Below, in pieces: positions 9,083 to 17,463 of a DNA stretch of 64,000 nucleotides. The notes below the pieces were generated by a model that did no database searches, was not told where the DNA came from, and saw nothing but the letters and a program-made list of their open reading frames with translations. Within the stretch, counting starts at the first letter, position 1; each line of letters starts with the position of its first letter. A program made the translations under genes and the position numbers. The stretch comes from Reyranella sp. CPCC 100927 (GTDB lineage: Bacteria; Pseudomonadota; Alphaproteobacteria; Reyranellales; Reyranellaceae). The DNA is taken from positions 372,001 to 436,000 of the forward strand of contig NZ_VOHA01000002.1 of the NCBI RefSeq assembly GCF_007859315.1, read 5' to 3'.

Positions 9083-10126
9083 ATGGCTATCGGCATCAAC
9101 GGCATGGGCCGCATCGGGCGCCTCGCCTTGCGCGCGGCGCTGGGCGGCGTCGTGCGCGACCCCGGCGACCCGCGGCCCGGCGCGCGCCTGAACATCGCGC
9201 ACGTCAACGAGATCAAGGGCGGCGCCGCGACGGCGGCCCACCTGCTGGAGTTCGACAGCATCCATGGCCGCTGGCGCACCACGTTCGACGTCGAGGACGA
9301 CAGCGCGATCACGATCGGGAACCGGCGCATCGGTTTCAGCGCCGCCGCGGCCCCCGCCGAGGTGCCGTGGGGCGACCTGGGCTGCGACGTCGTGCTGGAA
9401 TGCACCGGCAAGTTCCTGACCCCGGATCGCCTGCAGGGCTACTTCGACCGCGGCGTCCGGCGCGTGATCGTGGCGGCGCCGGTCAAGGACGCGGCGGCGC
9501 TCAACATCGTGGTCGGCGTCAATGACAGCCTCTACGATCCGGCGCGCCACCGGCTGCTGACCGCAGCGTCGTGCACCACGAACTGCCTGGCACCCGTGGT
9601 GAAGGTGGTACACGAGGCGATCGGCATCCGCCACGGCCAGATCACGACGATCCACGATCCCACCAACACCAATGTCGTGGTGGACGCGCCGCACAAGGAC
9701 CTACGCCGCGCCCGCTCGGCGATGCATTCGCTCCAGCCGACGACGACCGGCAGCGCCACCGCGATCGCGCTGATCTATCCCGAGCTGAAGGGCAAGCTCG
9801 ACGGCCACGCCGTGCGCGCCCCGGTGTTGAACGCCAGCCTCACCGATTGCGTGTTCGAACTCGAACGGCCGACGACCGCGGCCGAGGTGAGTGCGCTGTT
9901 CGACACGGCGGCGCGCGGCGCGCTGGCCGGCATCCTGGGCATCGAGCACCGGCCGCTGGTCTCCGTCGACTACGCCAACGACACGCGCAGCGCCATCGTC
10001 GACGCGCCCAGCACCCTGGTGACCGACGGCACCCTGCTCAAGGTCTATGCCTGGTACGACAACGAAATGGGCTACGCCTGCCGGATGGTCGACCTGGCCG
10101 GCATCGTCATCGCGGCCGGTGCGTGA
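9083..10126 (+). CDS. Arsenic-associated glyceraldehyde-3-phosphate dehydrogenase
   Basis: 347 residues from the ATG at 9083, preceded by GGAG with good spacing. The NAD-binding start [17 protein letters not shown] and the catalytic loop [11 protein letters not shown] (nucleophile C164) are intact, followed by the family end [15 protein letters not shown]. In ars operons this enzyme uses arsenate instead of phosphate to make the unstable 1-arseno-3-phosphoglycerate, which ArsJ exports. The stop overlaps the arsJ start by one base (TGATG), so the two are translationally coupled. That coupling, rather than its own sequence, argues for the arsenic role over glycolysis. Confidence 0.93.
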   Translation: MAIGINGMGRIGRLALRAALGGVVRDPGDPRPGARLNIAHVNEIKGGAATAAHLLEFDSIHGRWRTTFDVEDDSAITIGNRRIGFSAAAAPAEVPWGDLGCDVVLECTGKFLTPDRLQGYFDRGVRRVIVAAPVKDAAALNIVVGVNDSLYDPARHRLLTAASCTTNCLAPVVKVVHEAIGIRHGQITTIHDPTNTNVVVDAPHKDLRRARSAMHSLQPTTTGSATAIALIYPELKGKLDGHAVRAPVLNASLTDCVFELERPTTAAEVSALFDTAARGALAGILGIEHRPLVSVDYANDTRSAIVDAPSTLVTDGTLLKVYAWYDNEMGYACRMVDLAGIVIAAGA

Positions 10127-11370
10127 TGTCGGCGGCCCGCAACTACGCGATCGTCACCGCGTCGTACTGGGCCTTCACCTTGAGCGACGGCGCCTTGCGG
10201 ATGCTGGTGCTGCTGCACTTCTTCCGCCTGGGCTATACGCCCTTCATGCTCGCCTTCCTGTTCCTTCTGTACGAGGCGGCGGGCATTGCCGCCAACCTCG
10301 GCGGCGGATGGCTGGCGGCGCGCTTCGGCATCACGCGCATGCTGGCGGTGGGTCTTTCCTTGCAGATCACGGGCCTGCTCATCCTCTCGGCACTGGATCC
10401 GAGCTGGAGCGCCGCGCTGTCGGTCGCCTGGGTCGTTGCGGCTCAAGGCATCGCGGGCATCGCCAAGGACATCACCAAAACGGCGTCCAAATCCGCGATC
10501 AAGGCGACCGCGGAAGCCGGCAGCGGCCAGCTGTTCCGCTGGGTCGCGTGGTTCACCGGATCAAAGAACGCCATGAAGGGCGTCGGCTTCTTCCTGGGCG
10601 GCCTGCTGCTCGACGTCGTGGGCTTCCGGCCGGCGCTGTGGCTGATGGCGGCCCTGCTGGGCGTCATCCTCGTCGCCGCAATCCTGTCGCTGCCCAGCCG
10701 GCTCGGGCGTGCATCGGCGTCGAAATCCATGCGCGAACTCTTCAGCAAGTCGTCGGGCGTGAACCTGCTGGCCGCCGCACGCATCTTCATGTTCGGCGCC
10801 CGCGACGTCTGGTTCGTGGTCGGCCTGCCCGTGTTCCTCTACGCCCACGGCTGGCGCTTCCTGGAGGTCGGCGGCTTCCTCGCGCTGTGGACGATCGCCT
10901 ACGGCGGCATCCAGGCGCTGGCGCCCTCGCTGATCGCCCGCAGCGACGATGGCCTCAGCCGCGAAGTCACGGCCGCGCGGCTATGGGCGGGCCTGCTCGC
11001 CGCCGTGCCCGCGGCGCTGGCCGTCGCGGTGATGGCGCTGGGCGACGCCGGTATCGACATCGTGGTGGTTGCTGGCCTGACGCTGTTCGGCTTGCCCTTC
11101 GCGGTGAACTCGTCGCTGCACTCGTATCTGATCCTGGCTTACGCCGGCTCGGAAAAAGCCGCCGAGGATGTCGGCTTCTACTACGCCGCCAACGCCGCCG
11201 GCCGTCTGCTCGGCATCCTGCTGTCGGGCGCGCTGTATCAGGTCGGCGGCCTGGTCGTGTGCCTCGCCGGCGCCGCGGTCATGCTGGCGATCTGCTGGGC
11301 GATCACGTTCCTGCTGCCGGCGCACCCTGTCGGCGGGCGCATTCTGCCGGCGGCCCGCACAAGGTCGTGA
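10126..11370 (+). CDS. arsJ: ArsJ, MFS exporter of 1-arseno-3-phosphoglycerate
   Basis: 414 residues with about twelve hydrophobic segments. Typical ArsJ/MFS stretches include the N-terminal NYAIVTASYWAFTLSDGALR, GIAKDITKTASKSAIK in the first half, and FTGSKNAMKGVGFFLGGLLL. The start is the ATG overlapping the GAPDH stop by one base. Known ArsJ acts with GAPDH to confer arsenate resistance without reduction: the organoarsenical is pumped out and decays to arsenate outside. Together with the upstream ArsC fusion, the cell has two separate arsenate routes. Confidence 0.93.
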   Translation: MSAARNYAIVTASYWAFTLSDGALRMLVLLHFFRLGYTPFMLAFLFLLYEAAGIAANLGGGWLAARFGITRMLAVGLSLQITGLLILSALDPSWSAALSVAWVVAAQGIAGIAKDITKTASKSAIKATAEAGSGQLFRWVAWFTGSKNAMKGVGFFLGGLLLDVVGFRPALWLMAALLGVILVAAILSLPSRLGRASASKSMRELFSKSSGVNLLAAARIFMFGARDVWFVVGLPVFLYAHGWRFLEVGGFLALWTIAYGGIQALAPSLIARSDDGLSREVTAARLWAGLLAAVPAALAVAVMALGDAGIDIVVVAGLTLFGLPFAVNSSLHSYLILAYAGSEKAAEDVGFYYAANAAGRLLGILLSGALYQVGGLVVCLAGAAVMLAICWAITFLLPAHPVGGRILPAARTRS

Positions 11371-11379
11371 GAGCGCGCG

Positions 11380-11403
11380 AAACAACCAGTTTTATGGTTG
11401 TTT
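11380..11403. promoter_or_regulatory. inverted repeat AAACAACCA-N6-TGGTTGTTT, probable ArsR operator
   Basis: Perfect 9-bp arms with a 6-base spacer, 28 bases before the second arsR start. The left half (AAACAACCA) recurs at 11774-11782 before the flavoprotein gene. A regulator site placed before its own gene and again before the next operon gene is typical for ArsR autoregulation. Confidence 0.6.
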
Positions 11404-11431
11404 TCGCCGCTGCCGTTGCTATGGTGGAGGC

Positions 11432-11758
11432 ATGAAGTCGGATCTCGCCGCGCGCCGCCTCGCCGAACTCGGCAACGTGACCCGCCTGGATATTTTCAGG
11501 CTGCTGGTGCGGGCCGGGCACGACGGCTTGTCGATCTCCGAGGTGCGCGATCGCCTGGATATCCCGATGTCGACGCTCGCCTTCCACCTGCGCGGTCTCG
11601 TGCAGGCCGGTCTCGTCGAGCAGGAGAAGGTCGGGCGCACCGTGATCTGCCGGGGCGGCTTCGGCGCACTCCAGGAACTGGTCGGTTTCCTCCAGGACCA
11701 GTGCTGCCAGGGCTTGCCCGCCTTGCCGGCCGCAAAGCGCAAGCAAGGCGTTGCGTGA
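11432..11758 (+). CDS. arsR: ArsR-family transcriptional regulator
   Basis: 108 residues from the ATG at 11432. The winged helix is clear: LAELGNVTRLDIFRLLVRAG, then the recognition region LDIPMSTLAFHLRGLVQAGL, then the wing EKVGRTVICRG. The adjacent C91-C92 near the C-terminus, with C73 in the wing, could bind As(III). It resembles the N-terminal half of the ArsR-ArsC fusion, so it is probably a paralog. GGAGG lies almost against the ATG, an unusually short spacing. It should repress the flavoprotein and MFS genes and itself via the AACAACCA repeats. Confidence 0.92.
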   Translation: MKSDLAARRLAELGNVTRLDIFRLLVRAGHDGLSISEVRDRLDIPMSTLAFHLRGLVQAGLVEQEKVGRTVICRGGFGALQELVGFLQDQCCQGLPALPAAKRKQGVA

Positions 11759-11773
11759 CATTTTTTTGACGGA

Positions 11774-11797
11774 AAACAACCACAGTACTAGTAATGT
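11774..11797. promoter_or_regulatory. second, degenerate ArsR-like site upstream of the flavoprotein gene
   Basis: The left arm AAACAACCA is identical to that at 11380. At the same 6-base spacing the right arm matches only 5 of 9. It lies 20 bases before the flavoprotein start, where a bound repressor would block transcription or an internal promoter. Confidence 0.4.
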
Positions 11798-11816
11798 CGC
11801 AATGAGGAGTTCGGCC

Positions 11817-13268
11817 ATGAACGTCATTCTGTCCTCAAAGGCACTCGGCACTGTCGGCACGACGCCCGCGCCCGCCGTCGACTCCGTGCGACCGATCGCG
11901 GAATTGCCGGTGGCGGTGATCGGCGCCGGCCCGGTCGGCCTTGCCGCCGCCGCGCATCTGCTGGAACGCGGCCTGGAGCCCGTCGTCCTCGAAGCCGGCG
12001 ACACGGTCGGCGCCGCCGTGCGCGACTGGGGCCATGTGCCGATGTTCTCGCCGTGGACCTACAACATCGACCGCGCCACCGCCGCGCTGCTGGAACGGCA
12101 TGGCTGGGAGCGGCCAGACGGCGAGGCCTTCCCGACCGGCCGCGACCTGGCCGACCGGTATCTCGATCCGCTGGCCGCAACACCGGAGATGGCGCCGCGT
12201 CTGCGGCTGGGCCTGCGTGTCACCGCGATCGCGCGCACGCGCGTCGGCAAGGTGAAGACCGCCGCGCGGGCCGACCAGCCGTTCGAGATCCGCACGATGG
12301 ATCGCCAGGGGCGCGAAGGGCGCATCTTCGCCCGTGCCGTGATCGATGCATCGGGCACGTGGACGTCACCCAATCCTGCCGGTGCCGCTGGCCTGCCGGC
12401 GCTCGGCGAACGACAGGCGGCAACACGCATTCGCTATGGCATGCCCGACGTGCTGGGCACCGAGAGAGCACGCTTTGCCGGCCGCCGCGTCGTTGTGCTC
12501 GGCAGCGGGCACTCGGCCATGGGGAGCCTGCTGGACCTCGCGACCCTGGCGCATGAAGTGCCGGGCACGTCTATCGTCTGGGCGTTGCGCCGGAAGGAGC
12601 TCGACAAGGTGTTCGGCGGCGGTTCCGCCGACCAGCTGGCGCAACGCGGCGCATTGGGCACGCGGCTGCGCGCCCTGGTCAGTGCCGGCACGATCGAGGT
12701 GGTCGCCCCCTTCGCGCTTGACGCCATCACGTGCTCCCCGGCGGGCAGCCTGCTGCTTGCCGGCGACGCCGATGGCGCCGCGACGACGATTGCGGCCGAC
12801 GACATGATCGTGGCCACCGGCTTGAGGCCCGACCTGTCGTTCCTGGGTGAACTGCGGCTGGATCTCGATCCGGCGCTCGATTGCCCCAAGGCGTTGGCGC
12901 CGCTGATCGACCCCAACGTGCACTCCTGCGGCACGGTGCGGCCGCATGGCGCGGCCGAGCTGGCGCAGCCCGAACCCGGCCTGTTCATCGTCGGGATGAA
13001 AGCCTACGGGCGCGCGCCGACGTTCCTGCTGGCGACGGGTTACGAGCAGGCCCGGTCGGTCGTCGCTCACCTCGCCGGCGACGACGAAGCGGCACGCCGC
13101 GTCGAGCTCTGCCTTCCCGAGACGGGGGTCTGCAGCGGTCCCGCAACGGCAGCGACGATCGAGAAACCTGAGGCGACGGTACCGGTGGCATCGGGATGCT
13201 GCGGACCGGCGGCCAAAACGGCGCCCGTGACGGCATCAGGCTGCTGCGGCCCGAGGTCCGCGGCGTGA
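11817..13268 (+). CDS. arsO: ArsO-like FAD-dependent monooxygenase/oxidoreductase of the arsenic cluster
   Basis: 483 residues from the ATG at 11817, with a strong GAGGAG RBS; an in-frame start at 11751 is unlikely. The FAD Rossmann motif VIGAGPVGLAAAAHLLERG is at the N-terminus, and a second nucleotide-binding motif VVVLGSGHSAMG sits mid-protein, as in flavin monooxygenases. The C-terminus carries two SGCCGP motifs, paired cysteines suited to thiol-reactive metalloids. Proteins of this type sit in ars operons and are annotated ArsO, but their substrate is not firmly established. It lies between arsR and two MFS genes in one direction, so it is probably in their transcript. Confidence 0.85.
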   Translation: MNVILSSKALGTVGTTPAPAVDSVRPIAELPVAVIGAGPVGLAAAAHLLERGLEPVVLEAGDTVGAAVRDWGHVPMFSPWTYNIDRATAALLERHGWERPDGEAFPTGRDLADRYLDPLAATPEMAPRLRLGLRVTAIARTRVGKVKTAARADQPFEIRTMDRQGREGRIFARAVIDASGTWTSPNPAGAAGLPALGERQAATRIRYGMPDVLGTERARFAGRRVVVLGSGHSAMGSLLDLATLAHEVPGTSIVWALRRKELDKVFGGGSADQLAQRGALGTRLRALVSAGTIEVVAPFALDAITCSPAGSLLLAGDADGAATTIAADDMIVATGLRPDLSFLGELRLDLDPALDCPKALAPLIDPNVHSCGTVRPHGAAELAQPEPGLFIVGMKAYGRAPTFLLATGYEQARSVVAHLAGDDEAARRVELCLPETGVCSGPATAATIEKPEATVPVASGCCGPAAKTAPVTASGCCGPRSAA

Positions 13269-13285
13269 TCGAGACACGCCAGGGG

Positions 13286-13304
13286 CGCGCCACGGGGTGG
13301 CGCG
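13286..13304. repeat. GCGCGCCAC...GTGGCGCG hairpin, intergenic repeat family
   Basis: A short palindrome with CGCGCCAC and GTGGCGCG arms lies between the flavoprotein and MFS genes. The same arms occur twice inside the nested palindrome near 16585-16660. Its presence argues that the MFS gene starts after it. Confidence 0.5.
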
Positions 13305-13338
13305 TCAGCCGCCTGCCTTTCGTCACGGTGGGCGCCTC

Positions 13339-14607
13339 GTGACAACGGGTGGCGGCCCTGTCTCACCGGGGCGCCTGGTGGCCATCGTTTGTGGCGCCCA
13401 GGTCATGGTGCAGATCGGCGCCTATTTCTGGCCGGCGCTCCTGCCCGGCATGATGCAGCGCTGGGCGTTGTCCAACACCGAGGCGGGCTGGATCACGGCG
13501 ATCTTCTATGCCGCCTACATGCTCGCCGTGCCGGTCCTGGTGACCTTGACCGACCGCATCGACCCCAAGCGCGTCTATCTGTTCGGTGTCGGCTGCTCGG
13601 CTTTGGGGCACCTGCTGTTCGGCGCCTTCGCCGACGGGTTCTGGTCGGCGATGGCGGCGCGTGCGCTGACCGGGCTCGGATGGGCCGGCACCTACATGAC
13701 CGGCCTCAAGCTGCTCGCCGATCAGGTCGAGCCGAAGATGATGTCCCGCGCCGTGACCGGGCATGCGGCCAGCATCGGCATCTCGGGCGCGATCTCGTTT
13801 CTGTGCGGCGATCTCATCGCGTCGTTTGCCGGCTGGCGGGCCGCGTTCCTGTTCGCCGGCGCCAGCGCCGCGATCGCGTGGCTCACCGTGGCCCTCGTGG
13901 CGCCCGGCCGCGCACCACCGGCGGCATCGGCGAGCACGGGGCAGAGCCTGTTCGATTTCCGGCCGGTGCTGCGCAACCGATCGGCGATGGCGTACGCGCT
14001 TGCGTATTGCGTCCATACGCTGGAGATGAATGCGCTGCGCGGCTGGGCCGTGGCCTTCCTGGCCTTCGTCGCGACGCAGACGATGACCGGTCCGGACGTG
14101 CTGTCGCCCACGGTCGTCGTCACCGTGTTGGCCCTCGCCGGCACGGTGGCGAGCGTCGTCGGCAATGAAACCGCGATCCGGTTCGGTCGCCGCCGGTTGA
14201 TCGGTGCCGCGATGGGGCTGTCGATCGTCGTGGCGCTGGTGCTCGGCCTGGTCGGCTCGATGTCCTACGGCGCCGCGGTCGCCCTCATCCTCTTCTACGG
14301 CGTGGTGGTGTGGCTCGACTCGTCGTCGCTGACGGCAGGCGCCGCCGGCACCGCCGAACCGTCGCGCCGCGGCGCCACGCTCGCGATCCATTCGATGCTG
14401 GGCTACGCCGGCGGCTTCGTGGGACCGCTGCTGGTGGGCTGGATCCTCGATCTCGGCGGCGGGATGTCGCCCGCGTCATGGGGCTGGGCGTTTTTCGCCG
14501 TCGCGCTGTCGATGGCGGCGGCGCTCGCCATCTTCGTGGCGATCCGGCCGCGCGAACTGGAGGGCGACCGCGGACGACAGGAACCGCAGGCCCAGGCATC
14601 GAGGTGA
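13339..14607 (+). CDS. MFS transporter of the arsenic cluster
   Basis: 422 residues from GTG at 13339. An in-frame ATG at 13297 lies inside a hairpin repeat and would add a basic, non-membrane leader. About twelve hydrophobic segments are visible. The family loop after the second helix reads LTDRIDPKRVYLFG, and GLGWAGTYMTGLKLLADQ follows in helix 4. The substrate cannot be read from sequence; the position just after arsO suggests arsenical efflux. The stop overlaps the next MFS start (GTGA), so the two transporters are co-translated. They are distinct, not obviously a recent duplication. Confidence 0.82.
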   Translation: MTTGGGPVSPGRLVAIVCGAQVMVQIGAYFWPALLPGMMQRWALSNTEAGWITAIFYAAYMLAVPVLVTLTDRIDPKRVYLFGVGCSALGHLLFGAFADGFWSAMAARALTGLGWAGTYMTGLKLLADQVEPKMMSRAVTGHAASIGISGAISFLCGDLIASFAGWRAAFLFAGASAAIAWLTVALVAPGRAPPAASASTGQSLFDFRPVLRNRSAMAYALAYCVHTLEMNALRGWAVAFLAFVATQTMTGPDVLSPTVVVTVLALAGTVASVVGNETAIRFGRRRLIGAAMGLSIVVALVLGLVGSMSYGAAVALILFYGVVVWLDSSSLTAGAAGTAEPSRRGATLAIHSMLGYAGGFVGPLLVGWILDLGGGMSPASWGWAFFAVALSMAAALAIFVAIRPRELEGDRGRQEPQAQASR

Positions 14608-15839
14608 TCGTGGGTACTGCGCTGTTGACCGATACCGTCCGCCTGCCCGCCCGCGGCATTGTCGTATCGGCGCTGGGCGTGGCGCAGATCCTGGCGTGGG
14701 GAACGTCGTTCTACCTGCCGGCGGTGCTGGCAAAGCCGATCGCCGACGACACCCATTGGCCGCTGGCGTGGGTGGTCGGCGCGGTATCGATGGGATTGCT
14801 GCTGTCCGGTCTGATCGCACCGAGGGTGGGTCGCCTCATCGACCGCACCGGCGGCCGACCGGTCCTGGCGACCAGCGCCGTGCTGATCGCGAGCGGACAC
14901 GTCATTCTGGCCGTGGCGCCCCATCTCCTCGTCTACATCCTCGGATGGCTCGTGATGGGCCTGGGCATGGGGTGCGGGCTTTATGATGCAACCTTCTCGA
15001 CCCTGGGCCGCCTGTACGGCCGCTCGGCGCGCACCGCCATCACCGGCCTGACGCTATGGGGTGGTTTCGCCAGCACCGTGTGCTGGCCGTTGTCCGCCTG
15101 GCTGGTCACGCTCGTGGGCTGGCGCGGCACGTGCCTGGTCTATGCGGCATTGCACCTGGCGATCGTCCTGCCGCTGTACCTGCTGGTGTTGCCACGCCGG
15201 CCCGCCGGCGCCGCGGCGGATGCAAAACCCGCGGGCAAGGCGACACCGGACGGCGACGCGCGCCGCGAGGTGGCGGCGGGCAAACGCACGATCGTCTTTG
15301 GCCTGCTGGCGGTCGTCTTCACGGCTGCCGGCATGATCATGTCGCTGTGGTCGGTGCACCTGCTCACCATGCTGCAGGGGATCGGCGTTTCGCTCGCCGC
15401 CGCAGTCGCGCTGGGCACGCTCGTCGGGCCGGCGCAGGTCGGGGCGCGCATCGTCGAGATGCTGGTGAGCCGCTATCATCTTCATCCGATCTGGACACAG
15501 GCCGCGTCGTCGACACTGGTCGCCACGGGCCTTGTCTGCCTGGCGCTCGGCATGCCCGTCCTCGCGGTGGCGCTGATCGTCTATGGCGCCGGCAGCGGGC
15601 TTTCGTCCATCGCGCGCGGCACCTTGCCGTTGGCGCTGTTCGGACCCGAGGGCTACGCCACCTTGACGGGTAAACTGGCGATGCCGGGGCTCATTGCCGC
15701 CGCCGTTGCGCCGACACTCGGCGCCGTCCTGCTTGACCATGTCGGTGCCCACGGCACGCTCATGGCCCTGGCATCGATCGCGATTGCCAACCTGCTGCTC
15801 GTCGCGCTCCTGGGGCTTCTTGTTCGCCCTGCCACGTAG
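14604..15839 (+). CDS. second MFS transporter, coupled to the first
   Basis: 411 residues starting at GTG 14604, which overlaps the upstream stop by four bases. Twelve hydrophobic segments are visible. LIAPRVGRLIDRTGGRPVLA is the MFS loop 2-3 signature, and GLGMGCGLYDATFSTLGRLY lies in helix 4. The central loop (about 195-220) is charged and Ala-rich. MFS proteins such as ArsK export arsenite, and this one could act likewise, but no diagnostic residue was seen. A strong hairpin right after the stop probably ends the ars transcript. Confidence 0.82.
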   Translation: MIVGTALLTDTVRLPARGIVVSALGVAQILAWGTSFYLPAVLAKPIADDTHWPLAWVVGAVSMGLLLSGLIAPRVGRLIDRTGGRPVLATSAVLIASGHVILAVAPHLLVYILGWLVMGLGMGCGLYDATFSTLGRLYGRSARTAITGLTLWGGFASTVCWPLSAWLVTLVGWRGTCLVYAALHLAIVLPLYLLVLPRRPAGAAADAKPAGKATPDGDARREVAAGKRTIVFGLLAVVFTAAGMIMSLWSVHLLTMLQGIGVSLAAAVALGTLVGPAQVGARIVEMLVSRYHLHPIWTQAASSTLVATGLVCLALGMPVLAVALIVYGAGSGLSSIARGTLPLALFGPEGYATLTGKLAMPGLIAAAVAPTLGAVLLDHVGAHGTLMALASIAIANLLLVALLGLLVRPAT

Positions 15840-15842
15840 CGC

Positions 15843-15861
15843 GCCGGCAGGCCCTGCCGGC
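15843..15861. terminator. strong hairpin after the ars operon
   Basis: GCCGGCAG-GCC-CTGCCGGC: perfect 8-bp arms and a 3-base loop, starting 4 bases after the MFS stop. No U-run follows, so it may act as an RNA 3' stabiliser or a Rho-assisted terminator. Confidence 0.5.
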
Positions 15862-16011
15862 CACTGCGCACGATGTCCTGGACTTGTTGCACTGAAGCCG
15901 CAATCGGTTGTCCGCACGGGTTTGCCAGGAGTTTGCCCCAATGTGCTGCAACGATCGCCCCTTATCCGCCGTATCCGATTCCGACGGTGCTCGCGGTGAA
16001 GGAGCCGACGT

Positions 16012-16359
16012 ATGGCGAAGCAGGTTCTTGTCACACTCGTTGTGGCTGCGTTGGCCGCACCCGTGCCGGCGGCGGCTCAAATGGACACGCTGACGCCCCA
16101 CCTGGAAAACCAGCGGAACGCCAACATCCGCAACCACCAGCAGCGGTTACACGAGCAGAGGACGAAAGGCCCGAGGACCAGCCCACAGGGGCGTGTTACG
16201 CCGCCGCAGCGACAAACGACGCCTCACGCGCGCATCACGCCGGCCCAGCGACAAGCCGCGTGGTCGCGCCACAAGGCCGAGTATCGGCGGCGATTGTTGA
16301 GCGGCGGACCGGCCAGTGCCGATCGATGGTTGGACCAGCAGATTCTGGCCGGGCGTTAG
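16012..16359 (+). CDS. small secreted basic protein, unknown function
   Basis: 115 residues. The first 23 form a clear signal peptide ending AAAQ, so the mature part is exported. The rest is rich in Gln, Arg, His and Pro and contains two PxxRxTPxQRQ-like repeats. No known domain is recognised. AAGGAG sits at good distance from the ATG, which supports a real gene. The C-terminal SADRWLDQQILAG resembles the SADRWLACQD stretch of the small exported protein at 29650, hinting at a shared short motif. It stands alone between the ars operon and a large palindromic repeat. Confidence 0.7.
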   Translation: MAKQVLVTLVVAALAAPVPAAAQMDTLTPHLENQRNANIRNHQQRLHEQRTKGPRTSPQGRVTPPQRQTTPHARITPAQRQAAWSRHKAEYRRRLLSGGPASADRWLDQQILAGR

Positions 16360-16380
16360 AGTGGTGCATGCTTTATGGAA

Positions 16381-16816
16381 TCAACCGCTGCTGTCGTCCT
16401 GAGTGAAGCGAGGGACCTTGCCGTGCGTCGACCCGCACGAACGCGCGGTCACGAGGGACGAAGAGTTCACCACGGAGGCACAGAGGACACAGAGAGCAAT
16501 CTTCGCGCGCGCCGAAGGTGCGCCACGGCCTTATCTCTGTTGTCCTCTGTGTCTGAAAGGAACTGGCCAAGGCGGTTCGACCATACGCTGGGAGCGCGCC
16601 ACTCCGTGGCGCGTCATGCGGCGATCGGACGAAGACGCGCCACGGAGTGGCGCGCCCCCAGCGTCTGCCCACACCACCGGGCGCTATTTCAGTCCTTGTG
16701 GTCGGCGTCGCCGGTGGGAACTCCGTGGTGAAGTCTTCCTTCTCATGACCGCGCGTTCGTGCGAGTCGACGCACGGCAGGGTCCTTCGCTTCGCTCAGGA
16801 CGACAGTAGTGGTTGA
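16381..16816. repeat. nested palindromic (fold-back) element
   Basis: Two roughly 97-base arms (16381-16477 and 16721-16816) are imperfect inverted copies of each other; both carry TCCTGAG and GTGCGTCGAC-like segments. Inside them, ACAGAGGACACAGAGA (from about 16482) is again inverted at about 16537-16553, and CGCGCCAC...GTGGCGCG hairpins occur at about 16585-16605 and 16643-16663. No ORF here looks coding. The whole would fold as one long hairpin with branched loops. It could be a MITE-like or composite REP element. Confidence 0.75.
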
Positions 16817-16837
16817 ATCCGCTCCGGCGCGGGCCAC

Positions 16838-17326
16838 TCAGCCCAGACTGCATAACGGTCGAAAACGCGCGACGTGCCTTGCGACCGCCTTGAGGTCGAA
16901 CCTGGCGCTGATGGTTTCCCGCACGGTGAACGTCACGGTGTCGGACGCCAGCGCGCGGCGGGCGATCTCGATGGCGCTGGCGCCGCCGAGCGTCAACATG
17001 TCGTCACTCGTCGACATGCGATGCGTCGTTGTGCCGGCAGGCGTGCGCACAACAGTGACATCTTCCCCTTCGATCTTCCAGATGGCACCAGCCCCGAAAT
17101 CCACGACGATACCCAATGCATCATGCTCATCAGCGCGGCAGCCGACGACGAACATGACATCGCGGCCATCGGGCATCCTGTCGGTCAGGATGAGGCGATT
17201 GCGATCGACACCGGCCCGCCCCTTGACGCCGCTCTGCAGCGTCGCCTTGGTTTCAGCGATGGCGAGGCCGCCAAAGCCGAACAAGGCGAACAGAAGCATG
17301 ATCGCCGGAGCAAGTTTAAGCGACAT
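16838..17326 (-). CDS. exported hypothetical protein
   Basis: 162 residues from the ATG at 17326, preceded by GGAAGAG. The longer in-frame ORF (from 17476) has no RBS and would bury the signal peptide. Residues 1-25 are a signal peptide (SLKLAPAIMLLFALFGFGG) ending near AIAET. The mature protein looks beta-rich and lacks a recognised domain; a conserved-looking GCRADEHDALGIVVDFG lies mid-protein. It lies downstream of another unknown minus-strand gene, 137 bases away, possibly in the same transcript. Function unknown. Confidence 0.6.
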   Translation of the reverse strand: MSLKLAPAIMLLFALFGFGGLAIAETKATLQSGVKGRAGVDRNRLILTDRMPDGRDVMFVVGCRADEHDALGIVVDFGAGAIWKIEGEDVTVVRTPAGTTTHRMSTSDDMLTLGGASAIEIARRALASDTVTFTVRETISARFDLKAVARHVARFRPLCSLG

Positions 17327-17463
17327 TCTCTTCCATTCGTGCGCCATGCCATCAGCTGCCCGCAGATGCGCGCCAGCCGATCCTGGCACGAGGCTCGATG
17401 ACGAGCAACTCAGGTCACCCAGACGATTGGCGACTGCCACGTTATCGGTCTCGTGTCGGGCCT

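Noticed and set aside
9083-10126. GAPDH as the housekeeping glycolytic gapA
   Set aside because: Its one-base overlap with arsJ and position between ars genes point to the arsenic-specific paralog; the pgk/fba neighbours expected for gapA are absent.
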